From: Dyella_B sp035503745
GTDB taxonomy: Bacteria; Pseudomonadota; Gammaproteobacteria; Xanthomonadales; Rhodanobacteraceae
Direction of reading: 5' to 3'
Assembly (NCBI RefSeq): GCF_035503745.1
Contig: NZ_DATJTC010000035.1
Coordinates: 1-64,000, forward strand
Length of the DNA stretch: 64,000 nt
Positions within the stretch are counted from its first letter, which is position 1; every line of letters starts with the position of its first letter. Shown here one piece after another: positions 25,867-34,920 of the stretch. A program made the translations under genes and the position numbers. The notes beneath the pieces are model-generated. The model made no database searches, had not been told where the DNA came from, and saw only the letters and a program-made list of their open reading frames with translations.

Positions 25867-26880
25867 ATGGCCATCAAGGTCGCCATCAACGGTTACGGTC
25901 GCATTGGCCGCAATGTTTTGCGTGCGCTGTACGAATCGGGTCGGACCAACGAATTCCAGATCGTTGCGGTCAACGACCTCGGCAACGCCGAAACCAACGC
26001 GCACCTCACCCAGTACGACACCGCGCACGGCAAGTTCCCGGGCGAAGTGTCGGTGGACGGCGGCGACCTGATCGTCAACGGCGACCGCATCAAGGTCTGC
26101 GCCGAGCGCGATCCGTCCAAGCTGCCCTGGGGCGAGCTGGGCATCGACGTGGTGCTGGAGTGCACGGGCCTGTTCACCTCCAAGGCCAAGGCCGGCGCGC
26201 ATCTGGCCGCGGGCGCCAAGAAGGTGATCATTTCAGCGCCCGGCGACAAGGACGTGGACGGCACCTTCGTCTACGGCGTGAACCACGACAAGATCACCGC
26301 CGCGCACCAGGTGATTTCCAACGCCTCGTGCACCACCAACTGCCTGGCGCCGCTGGCCAAGGTGCTGCACGAAAAGATCGGCATCGTGCACGGCCTGATG
26401 ACCACCATCCACGCCTACACCAACGACCAGGTGTTGACCGACGTCTATCATTCGGACCTGCGTCGCGCCCGTTCGGCCACGCATTCGCAGATCCCCACCA
26501 AGACCGGCGCCGCCGCCGCGGTGGGCCTGGTGTTGCCCGAACTCAACGGCAAGCTGGACGGCTTCGCCATGCGCGTGCCGACCATCAACGTGTCGGTGGT
26601 GGACCTGTCCTTCGTCGCCGCGCGCAACACCACCAAGGAAGAAATCGACGCCGCCATCCATGAGGCCGCCAACGGCGCGCTGAAGGGCATCCTGGCCGTG
26701 AACAGCAAGCCGCTGGTGTCGATCGACTTCAACCACAATGCATCCTCCTCGATCTACGACTCCACCCAGACGCGCGTCATGGGCGGCACGCTGGTGAAGG
26801 TGCTGAGCTGGTACGACAACGAGTGGGGTTTCTCCAACCGCATGCTGGACATGACCAAGGCGCTGATGGCGGCCAATTAA
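25867..26880 (+). CDS. gap: glyceraldehyde-3-phosphate dehydrogenase
   Basis: NAD-dependent glycolytic enzyme, 337 aa. The NAD fold begins AIKVAINGYGRIGRN; the active-site Cys is in SNASCTTNCLAPL and the His in STQTRVMGG and following strands; WYDNEWGFSNRM closes it. GGAGGATG lies before the ATG. A TAAAAT -10-like box at 25794 is the likely promoter. Confidence 0.97.
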   Translation: MAIKVAINGYGRIGRNVLRALYESGRTNEFQIVAVNDLGNAETNAHLTQYDTAHGKFPGEVSVDGGDLIVNGDRIKVCAERDPSKLPWGELGIDVVLECTGLFTSKAKAGAHLAAGAKKVIISAPGDKDVDGTFVYGVNHDKITAAHQVISNASCTTNCLAPLAKVLHEKIGIVHGLMTTIHAYTNDQVLTDVYHSDLRRARSATHSQIPTKTGAAAAVGLVLPELNGKLDGFAMRVPTINVSVVDLSFVAARNTTKEEIDAAIHEAANGALKGILAVNSKPLVSIDFNHNASSSIYDSTQTRVMGGTLVKVLSWYDNEWGFSNRMLDMTKALMAAN

Positions 26881-26901
26881 GCCCCATCGCCCATCGTTCG
26901 C

Positions 26902-26931
26902 AAAAAAAGCCGGGCGTTGCCCGGCTTTTTT
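26902..26931. terminator. bidirectional rho-independent terminator
   Basis: AAAAAAAGCCGGGC-GTTG-CCCGGCTTTTTT is split here into stem arms with A- and T-runs. It lies between the convergent gap and tpx genes and can serve both. Confidence 0.92.
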
Positions 26932-26953
26932 GTCGCAATACCGCGGCGAAACC

Positions 26954-27454
26954 TTATTTCAGCGCGGCGAGCGCCGCATCGTAATTGGGCTCGTGCGCGA
27001 TCTCACCGACCAGTTCGGTGTGCAGCACCTTATCGTGCGCATCCAACACGACCACCGCGCGCGCGGCCAGGCCCACCAGCGGTCCCGATGCGATCGCCAC
27101 GCCGTAATTCTTCAGGAAATCGTGCCCGCGCATGGTCGACAGCGTGGCCACGTGATCCAGGCCTTCGGCGCCACAGAAACGCGCCTGCGCGAACGGCAGG
27201 TCGGCGGAGATGCACAGCACCACGGCGTTATCGAGCTGACCGGCCTTCTCGTTGAAACGGCGCACCGACGTGGCACATGTCGGCGTGTCGACGCTGGGGA
27301 AAATGTTCAGCACCTTGCGCTTGCCGGCGAAGCTGGCCAGCGTGGCGTCGGACAGATCCTTGGCGACGAGGCTGAAAGCCGGTGCCTGCTGGCCCACGGC
27401 CGGAAGCTGGCCGTCGATCTTGATCGGATTGCCCTTGAGCGTAACCTGGGACAT
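26954..27454 (-). CDS. tpx: thiol peroxidase
   Basis: Atypical two-cysteine peroxiredoxin, 166 aa, reducing alkyl hydroperoxides with thioredoxin. The peroxidatic Cys is in SVDTPTCATSVRRF and the resolving Cys in ARFCGAEG. ATG at 27454 (MSQVTLKGNPI) is the family start; GGAG lies ahead of it. Confidence 0.95.
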   Translation of the reverse strand: MSQVTLKGNPIKIDGQLPAVGQQAPAFSLVAKDLSDATLASFAGKRKVLNIFPSVDTPTCATSVRRFNEKAGQLDNAVVLCISADLPFAQARFCGAEGLDHVATLSTMRGHDFLKNYGVAIASGPLVGLAARAVVVLDAHDKVLHTELVGEIAHEPNYDAALAALK

Positions 27455-27528
27455 GGGGGAACTCCTGACTGCGGTGAGGAAGCGATCGGGCCACGATAGC
27501 GCCGATGTATCCATGCGTCGAGCGAAGC

Positions 27529-27563
27529 GATGCTCCCTCTACCCGCCGCAGAAAGGGAGCATC
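27529..27563. terminator. hairpin past the fumarylacetoacetase gene or before tpx
   Basis: GATGCTCCCT and AGGGAGCATC form a perfect 10-bp stem across a 15-base loop. It lies between leftward tpx and leftward fah, so it follows tpx's promoter side rather than any gene end. No T-run is present. Its role is unclear; it may be part of the tpx leader region. Confidence 0.3.
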
Positions 27564-27585
27564 TCGCGCAAGGCGGTGAAGCCGA

Positions 27586-28569
27586 TTACTTTAGCGGCGC
27601 GATCGCCTGCTCGATCGCGCCGAAAATCGATACGCCGTGTTTATCGGTGACCTCGATGCGCAGCGTGTCGCCGAACGTCAGGAACGGCGTGGTCGGCCGG
27701 CCGTCACGCAGGGTTTCCACCGTGCGCTGTTCGGCCAGGCACGAGGCGCCCTTGCTGGTGTCTTCGTTGGCGATGGTGCCCGAGCCCACGATGGTGCCGG
27801 CCGTCAGCGGCCGCGTTTTCGCCGCGTGCGCCACCAGTTGCGCGAAGTTGAATTGCATGTCCACGCCGCATTCGGCTTCGCCGAACCATTTGCCGTTCAA
27901 CCAGGTGCGCATGGGCAGATGCAGTTTTTCGCCGCGCCACGCATCGCCCAGTTCATCGGGGGTCACCAGCACCGGCGACAGGGCCGAACGTGGCTTGGAT
28001 TGCAGAAAACCGAAACCCTTGGCCAACTCTGCCGGAATCAGGTTGCGCAGGCTGACGTCGTTGACCAGGCCGACCAGCTGGATATGCCCCGCCGCCTGCT
28101 CGGGCGTCACCGCCATCGGCACGTCGTCGGTCACCACCACCACTTCCGCTTCGAGGTCGATGCCGTACTCTTCGCTGGGCACCGTCACCGGGTCGCGCGG
28201 CCCGAGAAAGCCCGCGCTGGTGGCCTGGTACATCAGCGGATCGACGTAAAACGACTCGGGCACTTCGGCGCCGCGCGCACGGCGCACGCGCGCGACGTGC
28301 GGCAGATAGGCGCTGCCGTCGACAAATTCGTAGGCGCGCGGCAACGGCGCGGCCAGCCTGGCGGCATCCAGCGCGAACGCACCCGTGGCACTGCCGGCGT
28401 TGAGTTCGTCGGACAACGCATTCAGTCGCGGCGCGGTGTTGGACCAATCGTCGAGCGCCGCCTGCAGCGTGGCGGCAATGCCGCCGGCCTTCACCCCGCG
28501 GGTGAGATCGCGGCTGACGACGATCAGCGTACCGTCGCGCCCGCCTTCCTTGAGACTGCCCAGTTTCAT
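27586..28569 (-). CDS. fahA: fumarylacetoacetase (fumarylacetoacetate hydrolase family)
   Basis: Cleaves fumarylacetoacetate to fumarate and acetoacetate, ending tyrosine degradation. The 327-aa protein has the FAH core: EYGIDLEAEVVVVTDDV (metal ligands), LVGLVNDVSLRNL, GFGFLQSKPRSALSPVLV and GSGTIANE. It follows hmgA by 85 bases on the same strand. The ATG at 28569 (MKLGSLKEGGRDG) fits; the 28593 extension does not. Confidence 0.92.
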   Translation of the reverse strand: MKLGSLKEGGRDGTLIVVSRDLTRGVKAGGIAATLQAALDDWSNTAPRLNALSDELNAGSATGAFALDAARLAAPLPRAYEFVDGSAYLPHVARVRRARGAEVPESFYVDPLMYQATSAGFLGPRDPVTVPSEEYGIDLEAEVVVVTDDVPMAVTPEQAAGHIQLVGLVNDVSLRNLIPAELAKGFGFLQSKPRSALSPVLVTPDELGDAWRGEKLHLPMRTWLNGKWFGEAECGVDMQFNFAQLVAHAAKTRPLTAGTIVGSGTIANEDTSKGASCLAEQRTVETLRDGRPTTPFLTFGDTLRIEVTDKHGVSIFGAIEQAIAPLK

Positions 28570-28654
28570 GCATTCACTCCGTCGGCTGCACATGCGGGCA
28601 GCCCATTGCTTGTTCGATGTGCGGTGGCGTGGGTCGCCAACCGCGCTGCGCGCC

Positions 28655-29959
28655 TCACCCTTGCCGGGGATCGAAGCGCTTTTTAATGCCCTGCCAGCAC
28701 TGGTAGTAATCGTGCTGCAGTTGCGGCGCGTCCAGCGCTTGTTGGGTTGGGTGGATCACCTTGCGCGTTTCGAACATGAAGGCCATCGTGCCGGTGATGT
28801 GATCGGGCTTGCTGACATCGGCCTCACTCGCCTTGGCGAAACTCGCCTCATCCGGGCCGTGGCCGCTCATGCAATTGTGCAGGCTCGCACCGCCCGGCAC
28901 GAAACCGCCGGCCTTGGCATCGTAGGCGCCCTCGATCAGGCCCATGAATTCACTGGCCACGTTGCGGTGGAAATACGGCGGACGGAACGTGTGCTCGGCC
29001 ACCAGCCAGCGCGGCGGGAAGATCACGAAATCCATATTGGCCGTACCGGGCGTATCGCTGGGCGAAGTCAGCACGGTAAAGATCGACGGATCGGGATGAT
29101 CGACGCTGATCGAACCGACGGTGTTGAAGTGCATCAAATCGTATTTATAGGGCGCGTAGTTGCCGTGCCAGGCCACCACGTCCAGCGGCGAGTGATCGAT
29201 GCGCGCCGACCACAGCGCACCCTGGAATTTGTTGATCAGCTCGAAATCGCCTTCAACGTCTTCGTAAGCGGCGTGGGGGGTGAGGAAGTCGCGCGGCAGC
29301 GCCATCGAGTTGGCCCCGATCGGCCCCAAGTCCGGCAGGCGCAGCAGGCTGCCGAAGTTTTCCGCGACGTAACCGCGTGCCTCTCCGTCCGGCAGTTCCA
29401 CCCGAAAACGCACGCCGCGCGGAATCACCGCCACGTCAAGCGGCTTGAGATCCAGCACGCCAAACTCCGTGGCCAGGCGCACGCGCCCCTGCTGCGGCAC
29501 GATCAACAGCTCGCCGTCGGCGTCGTAGAAGAAACGCCCCTGCATGGAACGATTGGCCGCATAGACGTGGATACCGCAACCAGCCTGCTCGGCCGCGCCG
29601 CCGTTGCCGGCAAGGGTGACCAGGCCGTCGATGAAATCGGTGGGCTGGACGGGCATCGGCCAAGGGTCCCATCGCAACTGGTTGGGCGTGGCCGGCGCCT
29701 CGTGGAAGCGGTTATGGAAGCGGGCATGCGCAAGCGGCTTGAACGGCTGGTGCATGGCCGCCGGACGGATACGGTAGAGCCAGCTGCGCCGGTTGACGTG
29801 CCGCGGCGCGGTGAACGCGGTGCCCGACAACTGCTCGGCGTACAGGCCGTGTGCCACGCGCTGCGGGGAATTCTGCCCGGCCGGCAACACGCCCGCGATC
29901 GCCTCACTGGCGAACTCGTTGCCAAAACCGGATTGGTACTGCTCGGGATGGGTTGACAT
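28655..29959 (-). CDS. hmgA: homogentisate 1,2-dioxygenase
   Basis: Opens the homogentisate ring with Fe(II). The 434-aa protein begins YQSGFGNEFASEA, a family signature, and has PYFHRNVASEFMG and NCMSGHGPDEASF, which carry the iron ligands. It starts the hmgA-fahA transcript, leftward, and is divergent from the small membrane protein gene. Confidence 0.97.
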   Translation of the reverse strand: MSTHPEQYQSGFGNEFASEAIAGVLPAGQNSPQRVAHGLYAEQLSGTAFTAPRHVNRRSWLYRIRPAAMHQPFKPLAHARFHNRFHEAPATPNQLRWDPWPMPVQPTDFIDGLVTLAGNGGAAEQAGCGIHVYAANRSMQGRFFYDADGELLIVPQQGRVRLATEFGVLDLKPLDVAVIPRGVRFRVELPDGEARGYVAENFGSLLRLPDLGPIGANSMALPRDFLTPHAAYEDVEGDFELINKFQGALWSARIDHSPLDVVAWHGNYAPYKYDLMHFNTVGSISVDHPDPSIFTVLTSPSDTPGTANMDFVIFPPRWLVAEHTFRPPYFHRNVASEFMGLIEGAYDAKAGGFVPGGASLHNCMSGHGPDEASFAKASEADVSKPDHITGTMAFMFETRKVIHPTQQALDAPQLQHDYYQCWQGIKKRFDPRQG

Positions 29960-30081
29960 GGAAGCTCCGCGGCCTTGGGTGCATGCGGCACGCCAGCGCC
30001 GATCCTATTACTCTTGACCCCGCCTCGCTCAAGGAAATGAGGCGATACCTATTTCACTGCAACGACTGCAAAGGAAAAAAC

Positions 30082-30477
30082 ATGTCCGATCAGTACGCTT
30101 CGCTGGGCAAGGCGCCCAGCTATTCGCTCCAGGATCTGATCCAGCCATTGGCATCGGGCAAAGGGTGGATGAAGTTCGTGGGCATCATGTTCATCGTCCA
30201 GGGTGTCGTCACGGCCCTTACCATCGTGGGCATTCTCATCGCTTGGCTACCGATCTGGACCGGCGTGCTGCTGGTTCAAGCCGCCGGCGCGCTGGAAAAC
30301 GCCCAGCTCAGCGGCGATGCGTTTGCATTGAAGGAATCGTTTGCCAAGCTCAGAACGTATTTCGTGATCCAAGGCGTGCTTTATCTGGTGGGTATCGCGA
30401 TGATGGTGCTGTATTTCATGTTCTTCGGCGCGATGTTCGCCACGCTGATGAAAAACGGCGCCCTTATGCATCACTGA
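30082..30477 (+). CDS. small membrane protein (DUF5362-like)
   Basis: A 131-aa protein with a soluble N-terminus and three hydrophobic segments (about 29-52, 55-68 and 95-122). The WMKFVGIMFIVQG and AWLPIWTGVLLVQAA stretches resemble DUF5362; this is by memory only. AAGGAAAA precedes the ATG by four bases. Between hmgA and hppD, but on the opposite strand, so it is unlikely to belong to tyrosine catabolism. Confidence 0.7.
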   Translation: MSDQYASLGKAPSYSLQDLIQPLASGKGWMKFVGIMFIVQGVVTALTIVGILIAWLPIWTGVLLVQAAGALENAQLSGDAFALKESFAKLRTYFVIQGVLYLVGIAMMVLYFMFFGAMFATLMKNGALMHH

Positions 30478-30525
30478 CCCGCACCGCGTGGCCGTGCGCG
30501 CCGGCCGGCCACGCTTTTGGGCGCT

Positions 30526-31620
30526 TTAAAGCACGCCGCGCTTCATCTGGTCGCGCTCGATCGATTCGAACAGCGCCTGGAAGTTTCCTTCGCCGAAACC
30601 TTCGTTGCCCTTGCGCTGGATGATCTCGAAAAAGATCGGCCCGATGTTGTTCTGGGTGAAGATCTGCAACAGCTTGCGCTGCTTGGTCTCCGGGTCCGCG
30701 TCGATCAGGATCTTGTTTTTGGCCAGCCTCGGCACGTCTTCGCCGTGGTTGGGAATGCGCATGTCGATGACATCGAAATACGTCTCGGGCGTGTCGAGAA
30801 ACGCCACGCCGTTGGCGCGCATCGCTTCGACCGTGTCGTAGATGTTGTCGGTGAAGCAGGCGATGTGCTGGATGCCTTCGCCGTGGTACGCGTCCAGGTA
30901 TTCGTTGATCTGGCTCTTGGGATCGCTCGACTCGTTGAGCGGAATGCGCACGATGCCGTCAGGCGCGGTCATCGCCTTGGACACCAGGCCGGTCTTGGCG
31001 CCCTTGATGTCGAAGTAGCGAATCTCGCGGAAATTGAACAGGCGCTCGTAGTAATCGGACCACTTCTGCATGTTGCCGAAGTAGAGGTTGTGCGTGAGAT
31101 GGTCGATGAAAGTCAGGCCGAAACCGGCCGGGTTCTGCTCGGCGCCCGGCACCGGCGAGTAATCGCCATCGTAGATGCTGCCGGCGTCGCCGTAGCGATC
31201 GACCAGATACAACATGCAATCGCCAATGCCCTTCACCACCGGTGCCTTGACCGCCTTGCTGTCGGCTTTGTCGGCCGACACTTCGCCGCCGTTGGCGAGC
31301 ACGGCCTTGAGCACGTCCGCCGCCGGCCTGGTGAAGCGGATGGCGAAACCGCACGCGCACGGGCCGTGCTTGGCGGCAAAATCGGCGGCGAAGGATTGCG
31401 GATCTTCGTTGACCAGGAAGTTGACGCCGCCCTGGCGGTAGACGGTGATCGGACGCGTGTTGTGCTTGAGCACGGCGCTGAAACCCATGCTCTTGAACAG
31501 CCCATGGAGCTCGCCAGCGCGTCCGGCCGGCGCGGCAAACTCGACGAATTCAAAACCGTCGATACCCATCGGGTTCTCGAAGGTGGTCACCTGCATGCCG
31601 AGGTTGGGGTGGGCGTTCAT
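30526..31620 (-). CDS. hppD: 4-hydroxyphenylpyruvate dioxygenase
   Basis: Converts 4-hydroxyphenylpyruvate to homogentisate, feeding HmgA. The 364-aa protein has two VOC modules. The iron ligands are in FIDHLTHN, EGIQHIACFTDNIY and IGPIFFEIIQRKGN. ATG at 31620 (MNAHPNLGMQ) is chosen by length; the frame extends to 31929 without similarity. Its promoter is read at 31706-31734, overlapped by a probable MarR operator. Confidence 0.96.
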   Translation of the reverse strand: MNAHPNLGMQVTTFENPMGIDGFEFVEFAAPAGRAGELHGLFKSMGFSAVLKHNTRPITVYRQGGVNFLVNEDPQSFAADFAAKHGPCACGFAIRFTRPAADVLKAVLANGGEVSADKADSKAVKAPVVKGIGDCMLYLVDRYGDAGSIYDGDYSPVPGAEQNPAGFGLTFIDHLTHNLYFGNMQKWSDYYERLFNFREIRYFDIKGAKTGLVSKAMTAPDGIVRIPLNESSDPKSQINEYLDAYHGEGIQHIACFTDNIYDTVEAMRANGVAFLDTPETYFDVIDMRIPNHGEDVPRLAKNKILIDADPETKQRKLLQIFTQNNIGPIFFEIIQRKGNEGFGEGNFQALFESIERDQMKRGVL

Positions 31621-31705
31621 GGCGCGCTCCTGATCAAAGTCGATGCGTTCAAGCCGATGCGCGACGGCGGCCGCATGAGCGTGCCACCATCGCCATGAGA
31701 CCAAC

Positions 31706-31734
31706 GTTATAGTTACATATGAAACTAATTGCAA
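31706..31734 (-). promoter_or_regulatory. hppD promoter with MarR-type operator in the spacer
   Basis: On the minus strand, -35 TTGCAA (31734-31729) and -10 TATAAC (31711-31706) are 17 bases apart. The spacer holds AGTTACATATGAAACT (31711-31726), a 16-bp palindrome with one mismatched pair. The adjacent MarR gene starts at 31749, so repression of both genes from this site is likely. Confidence 0.7.
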
Positions 31735-31748
31735 GGAACAGTGCCGCA

Positions 31749-32213
31749 ATGCCCAACCCGCGCAAGCCTGCCCCCGCCGGAGCCGAACACGCCCCCCTGC
31801 AGCTGGAGCATTTCCTGCCCTACAAGCTCTCCATCCTGTCCAACACGGTGAGCCAGGCCATTGCGGACGATTACCAGCGACGTTACGACCTGAGCGTGAC
31901 GGAATGGCGCGTGATGGCGGTGCTGGCACGGTTCGACGGCCTGTCGGCGCGGGAGGTGGCCGAGCGCACCGCCATGGACAAGGTGGCGGTAAGCCGGGCG
32001 CTGGCCCGCCTGGTGGAAGCCGGTCGCGTGCATCGTGAGACGCACGGCAACGACAAGCGCCGCTCGGTACTCAGCCTCACTGAGGCCGGCTGGGCCATTC
32101 ACGATGACGTGGCGCCGATGGCGCGCGCGCGGGAGCGCGAAGTGCTGGCCAAGCTGGACGCGCAAGAGCAAGAGTGGCTCAACCGCATCCTGGACAAGCT
32201 GCTGGCGCACTGA
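31749..32213 (+). CDS. MarR family transcriptional regulator
   Basis: A 154-aa winged-helix repressor. The wHTH runs about 50-110 with SAREVAERTAMDKVAVSRAL as recognition region and the wing at THGNDKRRS. It is divergent from hppD and probably represses it (HmgR/HppR-like role, inferred). ATG 31749 follows AAGGAA; ATG 31719 lies inside the operator and is less likely. The inducer may be homogentisate or hydroxyphenylpyruvate, but the sequence does not show this. Confidence 0.88.
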   Translation: MPNPRKPAPAGAEHAPLQLEHFLPYKLSILSNTVSQAIADDYQRRYDLSVTEWRVMAVLARFDGLSAREVAERTAMDKVAVSRALARLVEAGRVHRETHGNDKRRSVLSLTEAGWAIHDDVAPMARAREREVLAKLDAQEQEWLNRILDKLLAH

Positions 32214-32260
32214 AGCGTGCCGGGTCGTTGCGGCACGCGCCGGAACGACCCGTCAGGACA

Positions 32261-33769
32261 TCATTTCACGCCATGCATCAGGCGGTTGATCAGCGGCGAG
32301 ACCAGCCACAGCAGCCCGCCCGCGCCAACCAGCAGCCAGAAGCCGAAGGTGAACCCGCCCAGCGCGGAGGCGGCGGTCATGCCGCCGGTGCCGCTGATGT
32401 AGCCCGCCACCAGTCCGGACAGATTGCCGCCCACCGCCAGCGAAAGAAACCAGCCGCCCATCGCTACGCCGACCAGGCGCGGCGGCGCCAGCTTGGTGAC
32501 CATCGACAGGCCGATCGGCGACAGGCACAGCTCGCCAACCGTCTGCAGCACGTAGCACAGCGTCAGCGGCCAGAACGGAATCAGGCTGCCGCCCTCGCCG
32601 ATCAGCTTGGACAGCGCGTACATCAGCCCGGCGAAGCCCAGCCCGTTGAAGATCAGGCCAAGGCCGAACTTGCGCGGGATCGACGGCTCCCGGTGGCGCT
32701 TGGCCAGCAACCCCCACGTCAGCGATACCACCGGCGCCAGCACGATGATCGCCAGCGGGCTGACCGACTGGAACCACGCCACCGGGAACGTCCAGCCGCC
32801 GGGCATGCGCCGGTCGACCAGGTTTTCCGCCAGGAAATTGAACGAGGTGCCAAGCTGGTAATAGAACGTCCAGAACAGCACGTTGAAAGCGAAGATGACC
32901 AGCATCGCCACCACGCGGTCCAACTGCACCCGGTCGTGGCGCTTGGCCTCGACCATCAGCGCTACGGCGACGATCACAAACAGCGGCCCCAGCACCAGCG
33001 ACAGTCGCTGCGCACCGTAGCGCAGCAGCAGGTACACCAGCGGCACCGCCACCGCCACGCCAAGCAGCACCCAGACCACGCGGGCCAGCCCTTCGGCGCC
33101 GGGCGCCGGACGCCCCACGCCTTTGAGGCCGCGCCGGCCGAACCAGAACCACACCAGGCTCAACAGCATGCCTACGCCGGCCGCCGCAAACACCACCTTG
33201 TAGTTCTGCTGCATCGGCGTGTCGGTGACATACCCGGCCAGCCAGCCGGTCAGCAGCGGCGCCACCAGCGCGCCGAAGTTGATGCCCATGTAGAACAGCG
33301 TGAAACCGCGGTCGCGGCGCTCGTCGGCCATGCCGTAGAGCTGTCCGACCATGGAGGAAATATTCGGCTTGAACAGCCCGTTGCCCACGATCACCAGCGC
33401 CAGGCCGCACAACAGCAGGTTCTGCTCCGGCAGCATCATCACGAACAGGCCCAGCCCCATCACCAGCGCGCCGACCAGGATCGAACGCTGGTAACCGATG
33501 ACCTTGTCGGCCACGAAGCCGCCAAAAATGCTGCTGGCGTAAACAAGTGCGGTATACGCGCTGAAAATCGCGCTGGCCCACGCCTGGCCGGATGGATCGC
33601 CGTGATAGAACTGCGCCACGATGTACAACGCCAGCGCCCAGCTCACGCTGTAGAACGAAAAGCGCTCCCAGAACTCGGTCATGAACAGCATCCACAGCGG
33701 CCGCGGATGGCCGAGCATCTGCGGAAAGTCGGGCACGGCGGCGATGCCGGCGGCGGGATTCTGGCTCAC
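32261..33769 (-). CDS. POT family proton-dependent oligopeptide transporter
   Basis: A 502-aa major facilitator of the POT/PTR family with about 14 membrane segments. The signature ExxER motif is in TEFWERFSFYS near residue 31; GNGLFKPNISSMVGQLY is the PTR2 signature. It imports di- and tripeptides with protons. GTG 33769 is chosen: it follows GGGGGAAA. The longer frame start at 33817 has no ribosome-binding site. Perhaps linked to the S9 peptidase and amino acid catabolism, which is inference. Confidence 0.92.
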   Translation of the reverse strand: MSQNPAAGIAAVPDFPQMLGHPRPLWMLFMTEFWERFSFYSVSWALALYIVAQFYHGDPSGQAWASAIFSAYTALVYASSIFGGFVADKVIGYQRSILVGALVMGLGLFVMMLPEQNLLLCGLALVIVGNGLFKPNISSMVGQLYGMADERRDRGFTLFYMGINFGALVAPLLTGWLAGYVTDTPMQQNYKVVFAAAGVGMLLSLVWFWFGRRGLKGVGRPAPGAEGLARVVWVLLGVAVAVPLVYLLLRYGAQRLSLVLGPLFVIVAVALMVEAKRHDRVQLDRVVAMLVIFAFNVLFWTFYYQLGTSFNFLAENLVDRRMPGGWTFPVAWFQSVSPLAIIVLAPVVSLTWGLLAKRHREPSIPRKFGLGLIFNGLGFAGLMYALSKLIGEGGSLIPFWPLTLCYVLQTVGELCLSPIGLSMVTKLAPPRLVGVAMGGWFLSLAVGGNLSGLVAGYISGTGGMTAASALGGFTFGFWLLVGAGGLLWLVSPLINRLMHGVK

Positions 33770-33825
33770 GGATTTCCCCCTGGAAGAATAGGTATGGCAG
33801 CTTCGCATCGGCTGCACTGGACTTG

Positions 33826-33917
33826 CTAGGACCTGTTTACGCTATGCGCGTAGCCCGGTTGCGTTTGAGTGGCCGCCATCCGGCGCGGGCTACGTCCATA
33901 GTGTAAACAGGCCCTAG
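33826..33917. repeat. 92-bp palindromic repeat (REP-like, full copy)
   Basis: CTAGGACCTGTTTAC at the left and GTAAACAGGCCCTAG at the right are inverted. Inside, CGTAGCCCG and CGCGGGCTACG are also inverted. Half copies occur at 54356 and 56289. It fills the gap between the POT gene and kynA and is probably folded in RNA or single-stranded DNA. Confidence 0.7.
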
Positions 33918-34027
33918 ATGTAACCAGCAGCACCGCTGGCGTCAAACGCAACGCAGCATCTTCAGCCGGGCGCGGAAGTTTCAGGCCAACGTCATTGCGG
34001 CGCAGACGCCCATCGCGGCGAGGGAGA

Positions 34028-34876
34028 TCAGCTGCCCAGCACCGTGCGCACATCCAGCAATTCGGGAAAGAATTCCAGCTCCAGCGCCTTCTTGAGAAAC
34101 GCCACGCCGGAGGAACCGCCCGTACCGCGCCGATGTCCGATGATGCGCTCCACCGTCTTCATGTGGCGGAACCGCCATAGCTGGAAACTTTCCTCCATGT
34201 CCACCAGTTGTTCGCACATGTGGTACTCCGGCCAAAACATGGCGGTGTCCTCATAGATGCGCTTGAACACCGGCAACAGCGCTTCATGGCGACGGTACGG
34301 CTCGCTCCAGTCGCGATCGAGCAGCGCCTCGGGCACCGCATGGCCGCGGCGCGCCAGGTAGCGCAGAAATTCGTCGTAAAGGCTGGGCGCCTGCAGCACC
34401 TCGCGCAATGCCGACTGCGCGGCCGGGTCGTGATCGAACACGCGCAGCATCTGCGCGTTCTTGTTGCCCAGCATGAACTCGATCTGCCGGTATTGCAGCG
34501 ATTGAAAGCCCGACGAAGGCCCCAGTGCCTCGCGAAATTCCAGGTATTCGGCCGGCGTCAGCGTCTCCAGCACCGCCCACTGCTCGAACAGCTGACGCTG
34601 CACCTGCTTGACCCGCGCCAGGATCTTCAGGCACCCGTTCACGTCATCGCCGCGCAGGTGCGCCAGCGCCGATTTCAGCTCATGGATGATCAGCTTCATC
34701 CACAACTCGGCCACCTGGTGCTGCACGATGAACAGCATCTCGTCGTGATGCGCGGGCTGGGTAAGGGGGTGTTGCGCGGACAGGAGCTGATCCAGCCGCA
34801 GGTAGCCGCCGTAGGTCATCTGCCCGTTCAGGTCGAGCTGGATGCCCGCCTCGAGATCACGCTGGTTATCCGTCAT
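34028..34876 (-). CDS. kynA: tryptophan 2,3-dioxygenase
   Basis: Haem enzyme opening the indole ring to N-formylkynurenine. The 282-aa protein has MTYGGYLRLDQLL, PAHHDEMLFIVQHQVAELW and FRHMKTVERIIGHRRGTGGSSG. No kynB or kynU lies nearby. ATG 34876 is preferred over TTG 34888. A 17-bp palindrome lies 28 bases upstream and is likely its operator. Confidence 0.95.
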   Translation of the reverse strand: MTDNQRDLEAGIQLDLNGQMTYGGYLRLDQLLSAQHPLTQPAHHDEMLFIVQHQVAELWMKLIIHELKSALAHLRGDDVNGCLKILARVKQVQRQLFEQWAVLETLTPAEYLEFREALGPSSGFQSLQYRQIEFMLGNKNAQMLRVFDHDPAAQSALREVLQAPSLYDEFLRYLARRGHAVPEALLDRDWSEPYRRHEALLPVFKRIYEDTAMFWPEYHMCEQLVDMEESFQLWRFRHMKTVERIIGHRRGTGGSSGVAFLKKALELEFFPELLDVRTVLGS

Positions 34877-34903
34877 AAAGGTCGGCAAGCACGGAAAACG
34901 CTC

Positions 34904-34920
34904 ATGTTAACCGTTAACAT
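34904..34920. promoter_or_regulatory. perfect 17-bp palindromic operator between kynA and pdhA
   Basis: ATGTTAACCGTTAACAT has two 8-base arms around a central C. It is 28 bases upstream of kynA and 212 upstream of pdhA. The position favours kynA control, for example by an AsnC/Lrp-type KynR, but no regulator gene is adjacent. The element also overlaps a possible rightward promoter (TAATAT at 34930). Confidence 0.55.

Noticed and set aside
32174..33829. 551-codon plus-strand frame opposite the POT transporter
   Set aside because: Gln/Arg/His-rich shadow composition; the minus-strand transporter has clear motifs.
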